Origin: Elusimicrobia bacterium CG_4_9_14_3_um_filter_62_55
Lineage (GTDB): Bacteria; Elusimicrobiota; Elusimicrobia; UBA1565
DNA length: 53,920 nt
Assembly: GCA_002790095.1 (NCBI GenBank)
Contig: PFUL01000197.1
Coordinates: 1 to 53,920 of the forward strand
Direction: 5' to 3'
In this document: in pieces, positions 7,191-17,645 of the stretch
How positions within the stretch are numbered: position 1 is the stretch's first letter
Layout: each line of letters begins with the position of its first letter
Notes under the pieces: model-generated
What the model was told of the DNA's origin: nothing
Databases searched by the model: none
The model's input: only the letters and a program-made list of their open reading frames with translations
Translations under genes and position numbers: made by a program

Positions 7191-8773
7191 TGAACCTTCG
7201 CTGGCTCGCCGTTTTATTCCTCGCGGCTCCCGCAGCGGGCGCCGGCCGCGTCGCCGTCGCCCCCGTCTCCGTCCGCGTACCGTCTTTGGCGAACGTCGCA
7301 GCCCTGAACGCGCCGAGCCTGTCGCTCTCCGGCGCCCCGTCTTTGCTCTCGCTCGGCCTCCCCTCCGCCCCGGGCCTGGTACTCCCGACCCTCGGACCGG
7401 CGTCCTTGCCGCTGCCGGACGCCCCCGCGGCCCTTTCCCGGGCGGCGGACCCCATCGGCCGGGCCTCGCGCTCCGACGCCGCCCTCACGATCCCCGACGC
7501 CCCCGCGGGAAAAATCCTCGAAAACAAGCCGGTCCTGCGCGCGCTCACCGAATCGGTCGCCGGCGTCCGCGAAGGAAAGCGTTCCGGCCCCGTTTCGGCC
7601 GCTCCGTTTCTATCGATGTTCGACGGGAGCGGCGCTCTCAACCCCGCGGACGCCTCCCGCGTCCCCGGGGGCGTCGTCAACGACGAGGGGGTTCGCGTCA
7701 CCGGACGCGCGGCGCAGTACTACAAGCAAGTCCGCCGCATCGTCGAGAAATACAAAGGCCGATTGGGTCTCGAGGAAAGTCTCGATGTGATGGACGACGC
7801 CTACGCGGACGTTTGGGCGAAGCTTTCCGCGATCGAGACGATCGCGGACCGCGAAGTCGATCATCCCAACACGCATCTGGAACGAACGCTTTTATGGGTG
7901 GACGGCGTGATGGAGTCCAAGGGGAAACGCACCGCGATCAACACCCACCGGGTCTACTTCCACAAGGCGAAAAATCCGCGCTCTGAGATCGAAGAAGGGA
8001 TCCGGCGCGTGGACGGCTACCTCGAGCAAGCCGAACGCTTTTTCGCCCGACGCGGCGACGCCGAACGGGCGCTCGGGCCGCTCGACGAAATCGTGCTCGC
8101 GTTCGACGCGCGCGGCTACGCGGAAATAAAACGCCATCTCCAAACCCGAGGCCGGGAGTTCGCGAAACGCCGCGGGAACCGCTTCCGCTTCGAATTTCTC
8201 GACGAGCTCGTGGAGACGCCGAAGAACGAGGACGCGATGCGCGCCGAGTTCGACCGCCTGACCGAGCGCTACGCCGGAGACGAAGGCCTGGACAAGATCA
8301 TCGAAGGCGTGACCTACAGCCGCTACGTCGGCCTGCTGCTGGAGCTTCGGACCGTCGAACATCTCGTCGATCAAGGCTACGAACTGCTCCAAAGCGGCCG
8401 GGAACTTTTCGACAAGGACGGGAAATACGTGACCGAGCTCGATCTCGTCGCGCGCTCGCCGCAGGGGCGCGTCTCGATCATCGAGGCGAAATCGGCCCGG
8501 GTTCCCATTGCGAACAAAGAGGCGCTCGATGACAAGGTGATCAAGAAACTCGACACCTATCTCGCGCATTGGTCCGAACTCGAAAAGGCGGCGGGAACGA
8601 AGATCGACGGCGTGACGTTTTCGTTCGACGTCGGCATGAACCGCGCGCTCGCCGCGTTCTTGAAGGAGCAGGAAGCCGCTCTCTCGAAGCGATACGGAGT
8701 GCCGGTCCGGTTCCTCTTCATCGAGAGCGTTCCCCGCGAAGGCGGCGGAACCGGAAAACGGCGCCGACGCTGA
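7190..8773 (+). CDS. Secreted protein with a C-terminal PD-(D/E)XK nuclease-like domain
   Basis: 527 residues. It has a signal peptide (MNLRWLAVLFLAAPAAGAGR), then about 110 residues of Ala/Pro/Leu/Ser-rich low complexity. A charged helical middle follows (about 165-370). The C-terminal domain carries a PD-(D/E)XK-type pattern: a helix with LLLELRTVEHLVDQGYELL, then TELDLVA with D418, and VSIIEAKSA with E432 and K434, giving D-x13-E-x-K. That arrangement is the catalytic core of many nucleases. Export of such an enzyme would be unusual; alternatively the fold is non-catalytic. There is no Shine-Dalgarno; a -10 hexamer TATCCT ends 6 nt before the ATG, so leaderless expression is likely. Confidence 0.7.
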   Translation: MNLRWLAVLFLAAPAAGAGRVAVAPVSVRVPSLANVAALNAPSLSLSGAPSLLSLGLPSAPGLVLPTLGPASLPLPDAPAALSRAADPIGRASRSDAALTIPDAPAGKILENKPVLRALTESVAGVREGKRSGPVSAAPFLSMFDGSGALNPADASRVPGGVVNDEGVRVTGRAAQYYKQVRRIVEKYKGRLGLEESLDVMDDAYADVWAKLSAIETIADREVDHPNTHLERTLLWVDGVMESKGKRTAINTHRVYFHKAKNPRSEIEEGIRRVDGYLEQAERFFARRGDAERALGPLDEIVLAFDARGYAEIKRHLQTRGREFAKRRGNRFRFEFLDELVETPKNEDAMRAEFDRLTERYAGDEGLDKIIEGVTYSRYVGLLLELRTVEHLVDQGYELLQSGRELFDKDGKYVTELDLVARSPQGRVSIIEAKSARVPIANKEALDDKVIKKLDTYLAHWSELEKAAGTKIDGVTFSFDVGMNRALAAFLKEQEAALSKRYGVPVRFLFIESVPREGGGTGKRRRR

Positions 8774-8790
8774 TTGGCGCCTGCTCCCGT

Positions 8791-8810
8791 TGCCCCGTAT
8801 ATTAGGGGCA
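8791..8810. other. Small hairpin between convergent genes
   Basis: A perfect 6-bp stem, TGCCCC (8791-8796) and GGGGCA (8805-8810), with an 8-nt AT-rich loop. It lies between the nuclease-like gene and the end of prfB. There is no T tract on either side, so a terminator role is only possible. Confidence 0.35.
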
Positions 8811-8853
8811 TCAACGCGCGAACGCGCGCGCTCGTCGACGGAGGCTGAAATTT

Positions 8854-10005
8854 CTACTCGTCGTCGCCGGCGGCCGCGGCCCGGCGGTCCGGACGCCCTG
8901 CGGCCATCCACGACAGGAATTCGTGCATGAACCCATCGAGATCGCCGTCCATCACGCCTTGGATCTGAGAGGTCTCGTGGCCGGTCCGCAGGTCCTTCAC
9001 CATCTGATAGGGCATGAACACATACGAGCGGATCTGGTTTCCCCAGCCGATGTCGCCTTTCGAGTCGTAGTGCTTGTCGAGGGCGGAACGCTTCTTGTCC
9101 AACTCGATTTGATACAGCTTGGCTTTGAGCATCCGCATCGCGTTCTGCTTGTTCTGCAGCTGGGACCGCTCGGTGCGGCAGCCGACGACGATGCCGGTCG
9201 CCAGATGGCGGATGCGCACCGCGGTCTCGACCTTATTGACGTTCTGCCCTCCCTTGCCGCCCGCGCGGGAAGTCGTCACTTCCACGTCGGCGTCGGTGAC
9301 CTCGATGTCGATGTCGTCGTCGATCTCGGGAACCACGTCGCATGAGGCGAAGGAGGTATGACGGCGCTTGTTCGAGTCGAACGGCGACACCCGCACCAGC
9401 CGGTGCACTCCCGCCTCGCTCTTCAGGTAGCCGTAGGCGTTGGGACCGCGCACGAACGCCGCCATCGATTTAATGCCGGCCTCTTCGCCCTTATGGACGT
9501 CGGTCAACTGAAACTGGAATCCGGCCTGCTCGGCCCAACGCTGGTACATCCGCATCAGCATATCGGCCCAATCGCAGGCCTCGGTCCCGCCGGCTCCGGC
9601 GTTGAGCGTCAGCACGGCGTTGTTTCCGTCGAACTCCCCCGAGAGCTTCATCCGGGCGTCGAGTTGGACGATTTTTCGCCGCGCCGAGTCGATGTTTTTA
9701 TTGACCTCGGCCAGTTCGCCGGCGTCCTCGGCTTCCTGGGCGAGTTCGAAAAGCGCCGTGATATCGTCGACCGCGGATTTCGCGGCCTCGTAGTCCTCGA
9801 CGACTTTCTTAAGGCCGTTAAGCTCCTTGGACTTCTTCTTCGCCGAAGAAGAATCCGCCCAAAATTCGGGATCCGCGGCCTCGGCCTCGCGCGCTCGAAC
9901 GTCGTTGCGCCGCGCCGGTATATCGAGCATCTTCTCGACCGCCGCCAGGTTCTCCCGGAGCTGCGCGACGCGCTGACCCGTCTCGCTGAATTGTGGTTCC
10001 GACAT
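8854..10005 (-). CDS. prfB: Peptide chain release factor 2
   Basis: 383 residues from the ATG at 10005. The peptidyl-tRNA hydrolysis motif GGQ lies in [20 protein letters not shown]. The stop-codon-reading tripeptide SPF occurs in [18 protein letters not shown], identifying RF2 (UGA/UAA) rather than RF1 (PxT). The reading frame is continuous through the N-terminal region where many bacteria place the programmed +1 frameshift, so that autoregulation is absent here. A TTG lies 9 nt upstream in frame, but the GGAAGG box is spaced correctly only for the ATG. It is the last gene of secA-lnt-deacetylase-prfB, 5 nt after the previous stop. Confidence 0.95.
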   Translation of the reverse strand: MSEPQFSETGQRVAQLRENLAAVEKMLDIPARRNDVRAREAEAADPEFWADSSSAKKKSKELNGLKKVVEDYEAAKSAVDDITALFELAQEAEDAGELAEVNKNIDSARRKIVQLDARMKLSGEFDGNNAVLTLNAGAGGTEACDWADMLMRMYQRWAEQAGFQFQLTDVHKGEEAGIKSMAAFVRGPNAYGYLKSEAGVHRLVRVSPFDSNKRRHTSFASCDVVPEIDDDIDIEVTDADVEVTTSRAGGKGGQNVNKVETAVRIRHLATGIVVGCRTERSQLQNKQNAMRMLKAKLYQIELDKKRSALDKHYDSKGDIGWGNQIRSYVFMPYQMVKDLRTGHETSQIQGVMDGDLDGFMHEFLSWMAAGRPDRRAAAAGDDE

Positions 10006-10010
10006 AAAGG

Positions 10011-10928
10011 TCAATCCTTCCGTTTATATGCCCGCACCGTCTCTTCGACCGTCGCCGCGTGAAGCGCCGCCGTCTCCTCGGGAGTCTCCGCGTAGCCGCC
10101 GCCGAGCGTCACGACCAGTCCCGCCCCTCGCGCCGACACTTCCTCGGCGACGAAGCGATCGCGTCGGGCGATGTCCTCCGCGTCCAGCGAAAAACGGCCC
10201 AGCCGATCTCCCGAGTGAACGTCGACTCCGGCCTGGTACAGGACAAGCTCCGGTTTAGCCTCGTCGAGAAAGGCGGGAAGGCGTTCCCGGAGGATTTTAT
10301 GATATTGCGCGCCGCTTGTCCCCGCAGGGAGGGCGTGGTCCTCCGTGGAGCGAGACGGCGTCCCGGATCCGTCGAACGGGTAGAGCTCCGCCCCGTGGAT
10401 CGAGAAGGTCGCAAGCCCCGGTCGCCTTGCGAGCAGCGCGGCGGTGCCGTTGCCTTGGTGCGCGTCTAGGTCGACGACGGCCGCGCGCGTGAAGGCTCCC
10501 TCCTCGCGCAAAGCGACCAGTGCGTAGGCGAGATCGTTGAACACGCAAAAGCCCTCGCCGTGCCCGGCGAAGGCGTGATGGGAGCCTCCCCCGAGATGAA
10601 CCCCCAGCCCGCCCGACAACGCGTCGCGCGCGGCCGCGAGCGTTCCCGCGGCGCATTTGCGGTGGGCCAACGCCAAAGACGGCGACCAGCGCAGTTCCAT
10701 GCGCGCTTGCTGCTCCAGAGACAGCGTTCCGTCGAAAACCGCGGCGATCCACGCCGCGTCGTGCACCGCCTCGAGTTCCCGCGCCTGCACCGCTCCCGGG
10801 TCGACCAAGTCGGACGGCCGCAGCGTCCCGCCCTCGATCAGCCGCTCGGCCGTGCGGGCGAACTTCGCGGTCGGAAAAGCATGCGATCTTAAGTCCACCA
10901 CATAATCCGGCGAGTAAAACGCCCTCAT
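10011..10928 (-). CDS. Histone-deacetylase-superfamily (AcuC/acetylpolyamine amidohydrolase-like) hydrolase
   Basis: 305 residues from the ATG at 10928, which overlaps the lnt stop (ATGA). Zinc-hydrolase motifs of the arginase/deacetylase fold are present: [20 protein letters not shown] (tandem active-site histidines), [15 protein letters not shown] (Asp/His metal ligands), [14 protein letters not shown] (second Asp) and TLGGGYAE. Members remove acetyl groups from lysines, polyamines or small amides; the substrate here is unknown. An in-frame extension to 11009 exists but overlaps lnt by 85 bp and lacks family similarity, so I rejected it. Its location between lipoprotein maturation and release factor genes gives no clear functional link. 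Confidence 0.88.
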   Translation of the reverse strand: MRAFYSPDYVVDLRSHAFPTAKFARTAERLIEGGTLRPSDLVDPGAVQARELEAVHDAAWIAAVFDGTLSLEQQARMELRWSPSLALAHRKCAAGTLAAARDALSGGLGVHLGGGSHHAFAGHGEGFCVFNDLAYALVALREEGAFTRAAVVDLDAHQGNGTAALLARRPGLATFSIHGAELYPFDGSGTPSRSTEDHALPAGTSGAQYHKILRERLPAFLDEAKPELVLYQAGVDVHSGDRLGRFSLDAEDIARRDRFVAEEVSARGAGLVVTLGGGYAETPEETAALHAATVEETVRAYKRKD

Positions 10929-12466
10929 CGGCGCGCCCGCTTCATCCGCTCGCCCAACGCCGCCGCGGCGAGCAGCAAAGACGCCAGGATCGCGGCCACG
11001 CCGAACCAATCGCCGTGCCGCGAATAAAACGACCCCTCGGTAAACGGCGAGACTGGAATCCGCGCGTCCAACCGCGCGCGCTCCCCGATCGGGACGCTTT
11101 CAAGAACCACGCCCCACGGATCGATCACCGCGGAGATGCCCGTGTTCGCGGCGCGGATCACCGTGGCGCGATTTTCCACGGCGCGCAGAATGTTGGTCGT
11201 CAGATGCTGGTAGGGGCCGTCGGTATTCTTGTACCAGCCGTCATTGGTCAAATTGACGAAGACGCGCGCGCCGCGCGCGGCGTCGAGTCGGCCGTACTTG
11301 GGAAATACGGCCTCGTAGCAGATCGTGACCGCGGTTTTTCCGATCGGCAGATCGAACAGGGCCTGTCGGGCGCCCCCCGCGGTGAACTCCCCCATTTGAG
11401 CGAGAATTCCGATCCAAGGCTCCAGCCACCGCCTCATCGGAACGAATTCCCCGAAGGGAACCAGTTCGCGCTTATGATACAGTCCCGCCGGAACTCCGTC
11501 GGCTCCGATCCAGACCGCGGAATTGTGAAGCCGTTCTCCCGAGCGCGTAATGGTTCCGACGATCATCGGGGCCCCGATCCGCTTCGCCCACCCTTCGATC
11601 CAGGAAAAATTTCCCGGTTCGTCGAGCCAGCCCGGAAGCGCGGACTCGGGCCACAGCACGAGCGCCGTCTTCGCGCTTCTCGGCCGGGCCAGCAGGGCGT
11701 CGATCGAAGCGCGGATGTCGCCCTCGAACCGGCCGTCCCACTTACGGTACTGGTCGATGTTCGGCTGAAGGATCTCGACTGCGGCGGCGTCCGGCGACGG
11801 CGCAGGCACGGGCCGCGCCGCCAGCACGGACGTGCCCCAGGCGGCGGCCGCAAGAATCATCAACCCCGCCGCGCTGAGATTGTTGCGCGGCGTGCGCGAC
11901 GGTGATTTGCGCGCGAGTTCGGCCAAGGCCCCGTTCCAAACAAGGATCAAGAACGCCAGTCCGTGCGGACCGAAAACGGCTCCCAACTGCAGCAGCGGCA
12001 GCCACCGGTATTGCGTGTACGCAAGCAGATCGAAACCGACCCGCGGCGTCCAACGGGCGCTCGCCGACGCCAACGCGACCCACAGGAGCGCCCAGACCCA
12101 GGGAAGCGCCCCCGCCGGCAGCCGCCGCGCGCTCTCGCGGACGGCCGCGCCGTAAAGCGCCCAATTGAGCGCCAGGAACCCCGCGAGCGCCGTGAGCGCG
12201 ATCCCCGAGACCGGCAGCGGCACTCCGGCGAAGCGACAGGTGTGGAAAATCCAAAACAACGACCTTCCCGCGAATCCGAATCCGAATAGAAAGCCGAGCA
12301 GCGCCGCTTCCCGCCTAGACGACGCATCCCGGGCGCAGTAGAAAAGCGCCGCGGGCGCGAACCACGCAAGATAGGAAAACCCTATTTTAGGAAGACAAAG
12401 CGAAAAGGCGATCCCCGCGGCGAAGCACGCGAGCCGCTTGATTCCCGCTACGCGATTCCGTGGCAC
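10925..12466 (-). CDS. lnt: Apolipoprotein N-acyltransferase
   Basis: About 513 residues from a GTG at 12466; another GTG at 12499 is possible. An N-terminal membrane domain of about 6-7 helices precedes a periplasmic nitrilase domain. The catalytic Glu lies in [12 protein letters not shown], the Lys in [17 protein letters not shown] and the Cys in [16 protein letters not shown], all in family order. [10 protein letters not shown] and [11 protein letters not shown] are also conserved. Lnt adds the third acyl chain to the N-terminal cysteine of lipoproteins, which implies a diderm envelope with outer-membrane lipoproteins. It overlaps the end of secA by about 19 bp and the downstream deacetylase-like gene by 4 bp, so all are one transcript. 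Confidence 0.93.
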   Translation of the reverse strand: MPRNRVAGIKRLACFAAGIAFSLCLPKIGFSYLAWFAPAALFYCARDASSRREAALLGFLFGFGFAGRSLFWIFHTCRFAGVPLPVSGIALTALAGFLALNWALYGAAVRESARRLPAGALPWVWALLWVALASASARWTPRVGFDLLAYTQYRWLPLLQLGAVFGPHGLAFLILVWNGALAELARKSPSRTPRNNLSAAGLMILAAAAWGTSVLAARPVPAPSPDAAAVEILQPNIDQYRKWDGRFEGDIRASIDALLARPRSAKTALVLWPESALPGWLDEPGNFSWIEGWAKRIGAPMIVGTITRSGERLHNSAVWIGADGVPAGLYHKRELVPFGEFVPMRRWLEPWIGILAQMGEFTAGGARQALFDLPIGKTAVTICYEAVFPKYGRLDAARGARVFVNLTNDGWYKNTDGPYQHLTTNILRAVENRATVIRAANTGISAVIDPWGVVLESVPIGERARLDARIPVSPFTEGSFYSRHGDWFGVAAILASLLLAAAALGERMKRARR

Positions 12467-15183
12467 TTCTTGTACTTCTTGCCGGAACCGCAGGGGCACG
12501 GATCGTTGCGGCCGATCTTCTTGATCTCGGGGCGCTCGCTCTCCCCCGGTGCCTTTTGAAGAATCGAGCGGCCGGGCGGTGGCGGGGCGGCGCCGTTCGC
12601 GTTGGAATCCCCCGTCTCGGAATCCGCGTCGGGCGCGTCCGGGTCCGGGTGCAGCGCGACGGCCTGACGCACGAACGGCTTCGGCGGCTGCTTCGGAGCC
12701 TGAATTCGAAACAGGTACTCCAGCGTCTGCTGGCGGGTCCGGTCGAGCATCGTTTCAAACAGCGCGAAGGTTTCCTTTTGGTATTCGATCTTCGGATCCT
12801 TCTGACCGTAGGCGCGCAGATGGATGTACTTCTTCATCTGGTCGAGATCGTACAGGTGATTCTTCCAGATCTGGTCGATGATCTGCAGCAGCACCATCTT
12901 CTCGATATCGCGGAAGTTGTATCCCGAAAAATCCTTATCGCGGTCCGCGTACGCCGCGAGGCATTCCTCTTTGAGCTCCTGATCGATGCCTTCGTGCGTC
13001 AGCGTTCTCAACTCGTCGGCCTCGATCTCGTACTCGATGTCGTAGATCCGCCGCATGTGGTCGGCGAGACTCACCATGTCCCAGGCTTCCGGGTACGCTG
13101 ATTTCGGGCAGAAGCGGGCGACGATGTCTTCGACATCCTCTTCAATCATCCGGGAAATCAGCGGGCGCATGTCGGAGCCGTCGAGCACCTTGTTGCGCAA
13201 TCCGTAAACGACCTCGCGCTGCTTGTTCATCACGTTGTCGTAGTCGATCAGCTGCTTGCGGATGTCGAAGTTGTGCGTTTCGACGCGGCGCTGGGCGCCT
13301 TCGATCTGCCGGCTGACCAGCGGGGATTCGATCGGCTCGTCCTCGGTCATGCCGAAGCGCTGCATCAGGCCCTGAATCTTGTCCGAGCCGAACAGGCGCA
13401 TCAGCTCGTCGTCGAGCGCGAGATAAAAGCGGGTCTGCCCCGGATCGCCTTGCCGGCCGCAGCGGCCGCGCAGCTGATTGTCGATGCGCCGCGCGTCGTG
13501 GCGCTCGGTCCCCATCACGTACAACCCGCCTTCCCCCAGGATGTGCTTCTGCTCGACCGGGTCCGGCGGATTGCCGCTGAGCACGATGTCGGTTCCGCGT
13601 CCGGCCATGTTCGTGGCGATGGTCACGGTGCCTTTCTTTCCGGCCTGCGAGATGATGCTCGCTTCCTGCTCGTGATACTTCGCGTTGAGCACCTGATGCG
13701 GGATGCCCTTTTCGCGCAGCATCGTCGCCAGCATCTCGGACTTCTCGATCGACCGGGTGCCGACGAGCACCGGGCGGCCGCGCTTCCAGCTCGCGGTGAT
13801 GTCCTCGACGATCGCGCGCCATTTTCCGCGCTGGTTCAGGAACACGATGTCCGGCTCGTCGGTGCGCGAGTTCGGCCGGTTCGTCGGAATCTCGACGACG
13901 CCCAACTTGTAGATCTCGTGGAATTCGTCGGCCTCGGTCATCGCCGTTCCGGTCATGCCGCCGAGCTTCAGGTACATCTTGAAGAAATTCTGGAAAGTGA
14001 CCGTCGCGAGCGTCTGGTTCTCCTCGCGCGGCGGGAGCTTTTCCTTCGCCTCGACCGCCTGGTGCAGCCCCTCGGACCAGCGGCGGCCGGGCATCAAGCG
14101 TCCGGTGAATTCATCGACGATAACGACCTCGCCGTCCTTGACGACGTAATCCACGTCGCGCTTGTACAGATGATGCGCCCGCAGCGCTTGGGTGATGTGA
14201 TGCACCCAGGCGCCGGAAAGGTCGTCGTAGAGGTTTTCCAGACCGAGAAGCTTCTCGCACTTCGCGATCCCTTGGTCGGTCAGCGTCGCGTTGTGGTTTT
14301 TCTCATCGATGACGGCGTCGAAACCCTTGCCGAGATCCTCTCCGGTATATTTCGCCTGGACCTCGTCTTCCTCGGTGATCTTGCGGATGACGAGGTGCGG
14401 GACGATCTTCTCGATCGTGACGTAGCGGTCCGTGCTCTCTTCGGCCGGGCCGGAGATGATCAGAGGCGTGCGCGCCTCGTCGATTAGAATCGAGTCCACT
14501 TCGTCGATGACGGCGTAGTGCAGCGGACGCAGAACGCGGTCCTCGGCGCGCACGACCATGTTGTCGCGCAGGTAGTCGAATCCGATTTCGTTGTTGGTGA
14601 CGTAGGTGATGTCGCGGTTATAGTTCTCGCGGCGGTCCTCGTTGTCCATGTCGTGCTGGACGAAGCCGACGCTCATCCCGAGAAATCTAAAGACCGGCCC
14701 CATCCACTCGCTGTCGCGCTTGGCCAGGTAATCGTTGACGGTGACGATATGCACGCCCTTGCCCGCGAGCGCGTTCAAATACACCGGGCAGGTCGCGACG
14801 AGGGTTTTCCCTTCTCCCGTGCGCATCTCCGCGATGCCCCCGTTGTTGAGCACCATCCCGCCGACCATCTGCACGTCGAAATGGCGAAGGCCGATGGATC
14901 GCTTCGAGGCCTCGCGCACGAGCGCGAACGCCTCGGGGAGAATTTCCCGCAGCGCTTCTTTGTAGGCTTCTTTTTTCTCGTCCTCGGTCGAATTCTCCCC
15001 CAAGGCCGCCAAGCGCTCCTCGATGATTCCCTTGAGCTCCTCGGTCCGCTTCGGGAAATCTTCGTCGGACATCCGCTGGATCTTTTCCTCAAAGAAATTG
15101 ATCTCGTTGAGGATGGGATCGAGCTCCTTGATCCGGCGCTGGGACGGGGTTCCGATGACTTTGTAGACGAGTTCTTCGATCAT
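12448..15183 (-). CDS. secA: Preprotein translocase ATPase SecA
   Basis: About 911 residues from the ATG at 15183. Walker A is [20 protein letters not shown], the DEAD-type box is [20 protein letters not shown], and [14 protein letters not shown] and [13 protein letters not shown] mark motor domain 2. The C-terminus ends in a zinc-binding SEC-C motif ([16 protein letters not shown]). SecA drives secretion through SecYEG. The open frame extends far upstream to 15603, antisense to hom, but SecA homology begins near [11 protein letters not shown]. An ATG at 15216 is the alternative start; TACAAT between the two ATGs could be a -10 box favouring 15183. The promoter region is shared with divergent hom. 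Confidence 0.95.
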   Translation of the reverse strand: MIEELVYKVIGTPSQRRIKELDPILNEINFFEEKIQRMSDEDFPKRTEELKGIIEERLAALGENSTEDEKKEAYKEALREILPEAFALVREASKRSIGLRHFDVQMVGGMVLNNGGIAEMRTGEGKTLVATCPVYLNALAGKGVHIVTVNDYLAKRDSEWMGPVFRFLGMSVGFVQHDMDNEDRRENYNRDITYVTNNEIGFDYLRDNMVVRAEDRVLRPLHYAVIDEVDSILIDEARTPLIISGPAEESTDRYVTIEKIVPHLVIRKITEEDEVQAKYTGEDLGKGFDAVIDEKNHNATLTDQGIAKCEKLLGLENLYDDLSGAWVHHITQALRAHHLYKRDVDYVVKDGEVVIVDEFTGRLMPGRRWSEGLHQAVEAKEKLPPREENQTLATVTFQNFFKMYLKLGGMTGTAMTEADEFHEIYKLGVVEIPTNRPNSRTDEPDIVFLNQRGKWRAIVEDITASWKRGRPVLVGTRSIEKSEMLATMLREKGIPHQVLNAKYHEQEASIISQAGKKGTVTIATNMAGRGTDIVLSGNPPDPVEQKHILGEGGLYVMGTERHDARRIDNQLRGRCGRQGDPGQTRFYLALDDELMRLFGSDKIQGLMQRFGMTEDEPIESPLVSRQIEGAQRRVETHNFDIRKQLIDYDNVMNKQREVVYGLRNKVLDGSDMRPLISRMIEEDVEDIVARFCPKSAYPEAWDMVSLADHMRRIYDIEYEIEADELRTLTHEGIDQELKEECLAAYADRDKDFSGYNFRDIEKMVLLQIIDQIWKNHLYDLDQMKKYIHLRAYGQKDPKIEYQKETFALFETMLDRTRQQTLEYLFRIQAPKQPPKPFVRQAVALHPDPDAPDADSETGDSNANGAAPPPPGRSILQKAPGESERPEIKKIGRNDPCPCGSGKKYKKCHGIA

Positions 15184-15262
15184 AAAGGGTTCGGAAGGAT
15201 TGTACAACTTTCCCATTGCCGGGCGCCGTAGACGGCGGCCCCGCCCGAAAGGTCCGATTTTG

Positions 15263-15275
15263 TAGAATTTCGCGA
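15263..15275 (+). promoter_or_regulatory. -10 element predicting a leaderless hom operon mRNA
   Basis: TAGAAT at 15263-15268 is followed by 6 nt and then the hom ATG at 15275. There is no Shine-Dalgarno in the short space and no obvious -35. The secA-hom divergent gap is only 91 bp, too small for a classical threonine attenuator. Confidence 0.5.
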
Positions 15276-16573
15276 TGAAACCCGGCAAACGCATCGGCGT
15301 CGCAGTCTGCGGACTCGGCAATGTGGGCGCGGAGACCGCGCGTCTTTTGCGCGTGCGAAAATCGGAGCTTTCGGCGCGTCTGGGCGCGCCGCTCGACCTG
15401 CGCTGGGTCGTCAGCCGCCGGGCCGCCGCCACGGCGCGGACTTTGGGCCTGCCCGCCTCCGTACGCCGCGCGAAAACTCCGGAGCGGGCCCTGCGCGACC
15501 CCTCGGTCGACGTCGTGGTCGAACTTTTCGGCGGCCTCGACGCCGCCCGTCGGCTTGTCCGTGCCGCCTTCGCAGCGGGCAAGCACGTCGTCACCGCGAA
15601 CAAGCATCTGGTTTCCGAACGCTTCGAAGAACTCGACCGCGCCGCCCGCCGCGCAGGCGTCGGCTTCGTCTACGAAGCCGCTGTCGCCGGCGGCATCCCG
15701 ATCATCGGCGCCATCCGCGACGGTCTCGCGGCCAACCGCGTCGAGCGCGTGAGCGGAATCTTCAACGGCACGACCAACTATATTCTTTCGAAGATGGCGC
15801 ACGACGGCTGCGAGATGGGGTCCGCGCTCGCCGAAGCGCAGCGCCTGGGAATGGCCGAACGCGATCCCACGATGGACCTCAACGGCAGCGACACCACGCA
15901 CAAGATCGCGATCTTGGGTTCGATGCTGTCGGGGCGCTGGGTCGAGCCGCGCAAGGTCCCCCGCGAGGGGATCGAGCGGATCGAAGCCGAGGACATCCTC
16001 TTCGCCGCCTCCCGGCTCGGGCGCACCGTCCGCCTGATCGGCACCGTCGCGCCGTCTGGGGACGGCGGATCGGTCGAAGCCCATGTCCAGCCGACCTTGA
16101 TCCCGCTGGAACACCCGCTCGCCGCGGTGCACGGCGGCTATAACGCGATCCTGGTGCAGGCGTCGTCGGCCGAAGACCTGATGTTCTACGGCAAAGGCGC
16201 GGGACCCGGCCCGACCGCCAGCGCGGTGCTCGCCGACGTCCTCGCCGTCGCGCGAGGCGACGCGGGCCGCGCGCCCCGCCCGACGAGAGGCCGGGCCAAG
16301 ATCTCGCCGGAATCCCCGGCTCCTTATTTTTTGAAGCTGCGCGTCGCCGACGTCCCGGGCGCGCTCTCGGCGATCACGGGCAAACTCGGCAAGGAGGGCG
16401 TCTCGATCGCGCAGATCTATCAGAACGAACGCGGCGCCCGCTGGGTACCCGTGATGATTCTCACGCACAAGACGACGCGGGAACGGCTCGACCGCGCCCG
16501 CGCGGCGATCCTCGCGCTTAAGACCGTTTCCCGCGCCCACAGCCTGCTGCGGCTTCTCCCCGATGGCGCGTAA
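15275..16573 (+). CDS. hom: Homoserine dehydrogenase
   Basis: 432 residues. An NAD(P)-binding Rossmann start (VAVCGLGNVGAETARLL) is followed by KHVVTANKHLVSE and the family signature GGIPIIGAIRDGL with FNGTTNYIL. The catalytic Lys/Asp region is near GSDTTHKIAILGSM. A C-terminal ACT domain (about residues 348-428, starting YFLKLRVADVPGALSAITGK) should give threonine feedback inhibition. The enzyme reduces aspartate semialdehyde to homoserine. The gene overlaps thrC by 11 bp and starts the hom-thrC-thrB-lysC operon. Confidence 0.96.
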   Translation: MKPGKRIGVAVCGLGNVGAETARLLRVRKSELSARLGAPLDLRWVVSRRAAATARTLGLPASVRRAKTPERALRDPSVDVVVELFGGLDAARRLVRAAFAAGKHVVTANKHLVSERFEELDRAARRAGVGFVYEAAVAGGIPIIGAIRDGLAANRVERVSGIFNGTTNYILSKMAHDGCEMGSALAEAQRLGMAERDPTMDLNGSDTTHKIAILGSMLSGRWVEPRKVPREGIERIEAEDILFAASRLGRTVRLIGTVAPSGDGGSVEAHVQPTLIPLEHPLAAVHGGYNAILVQASSAEDLMFYGKGAGPGPTASAVLADVLAVARGDAGRAPRPTRGRAKISPESPAPYFLKLRVADVPGALSAITGKLGKEGVSIAQIYQNERGARWVPVMILTHKTTRERLDRARAAILALKTVSRAHSLLRLLPDGA

Positions 16574-17645
16574 GGGTTTGATCGAACGCTGGCGTGCGCG
16601 GCTGCCCGTGTCCGCCAAAACACCGCTGATCTCCCTTCTGGAAGGCGAGACGCCGTTGGTCCCCGCGCCCCGCTTGTCCGCGGCGGCGGGGCTGCCCGAA
16701 AACGCCGTGTGGCTGAAGGTCGAAGGCGCCAATCCCACCGGGTCTTTTAAGGACCGCGGCATGACGCTCGCGATTTCCAAGGCGGTCGAAGAAGGCGCGC
16801 AGGGCGTCATCTGCGCCTCCACCGGAAACACCGCGGCCTCCGCGGCGGCCTATGCCGCCCGAGCGGGGCTTCGCTGCGCGGTGCTGCTTCCCGCGGGTGG
16901 AGTCGCGGCGGGGAAGCTCTCGCAATCCTTGATGCACGGCGCGGAAGTGATCGCAATCCGGGGAAATTTCGACGAGGCGCTGCGCCTCGCGCGGCTGATC
17001 GCCGAAGACTCGGGCTGGACGATGGTCAACTCGACCAACCCCTACCGCCTCGAAGGCCAGAAAACCGGCGCCTTCGAAATCGTCGCCGCGCTCGGCCGCG
17101 CGCCCGACTATCAGTTTATGCCTGTGGGCAACGCGGGAAACATCACCGCGTACTGGATGGGCTATCGCGAGGCGCACGCCCGGACGCAATCGGGACTTCC
17201 GAAGTTGATGGGCTGGCAGGCCTCCGGCGCGGCGCCGATCGTTCTGGGACGCAAGGTGAAAAATCCGAAGACGATCGCCAGCGCCATCCGCATCGGCGAT
17301 CCGGTGTCCTGGAAACGTGCGATCGCCGCCCGCGACGAAAGCGGCGGACACATCGGCAAGGTCGCCGACCGGGAAATTCTGGCGGCCTACCGCATGCTGG
17401 CGCGGGAGGAGGGCGTGTTTTGCGAGCCCTCAAGCGCGGCGGGCGTCGCGGGACTGCTCGCCTGGTCGAAAGCGAAAAAATTCCCGACGCGAAATCGAAC
17501 GCGCCTTCGCGTCGTCTGCGTCCTGACCGGAAACGGTCTCAAGGACCCGGACACCCCCAAGACGATGTCCTACTCGCTCTGCACGATCTCCGCCTCCCCG
17601 GCGGCGCTCAAACGCGTGCTGAAAGGGGGACGGCGTGGCCGCTAA
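16563..17645 (+). CDS. thrC: Threonine synthase
   Basis: 360 residues, the shorter bacterial PLP enzyme class. The lysine that binds PLP is in GANPTGSFKDRGMTLAISKA, followed by CASTGNTAASAAAYAARAG. The glycine-rich phosphate loop is in MPVGNAGNITAYWMG, and CEPSSAAGVAGL near the end is also conserved. It converts O-phosphohomoserine to threonine, the product of the adjacent thrB. The start overlaps the hom 3' end (11 bp) and the stop lies inside thrB (11 bp), indicating tight translational coupling. Confidence 0.96.
   Translation: MARKGLIERWRARLPVSAKTPLISLLEGETPLVPAPRLSAAAGLPENAVWLKVEGANPTGSFKDRGMTLAISKAVEEGAQGVICASTGNTAASAAAYAARAGLRCAVLLPAGGVAAGKLSQSLMHGAEVIAIRGNFDEALRLARLIAEDSGWTMVNSTNPYRLEGQKTGAFEIVAALGRAPDYQFMPVGNAGNITAYWMGYREAHARTQSGLPKLMGWQASGAAPIVLGRKVKNPKTIASAIRIGDPVSWKRAIAARDESGGHIGKVADREILAAYRMLAREEGVFCEPSSAAGVAGLLAWSKAKKFPTRNRTRLRVVCVLTGNGLKDPDTPKTMSYSLCTISASPAALKRVLKGGRRGR

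Noticed and set aside
9900-10005. Programmed frameshift in prfB
   Set aside because: The N-terminal reading frame is continuous and has no internal stop or shift site where the RF2 frameshift usually lies.
15184-15603. N-terminal extension of SecA to about 1,051 residues
   Set aside because: The extension is antisense to hom, low in family similarity and rich in Arg/Ser/Pro as expected of a GC-rich shadow frame; SecA homology starts near 15183.
15089-16831. Open frame of 580 codons on the minus strand across hom
   Set aside because: It has no recognisable motif and overlaps two well-supported genes (hom, thrC).
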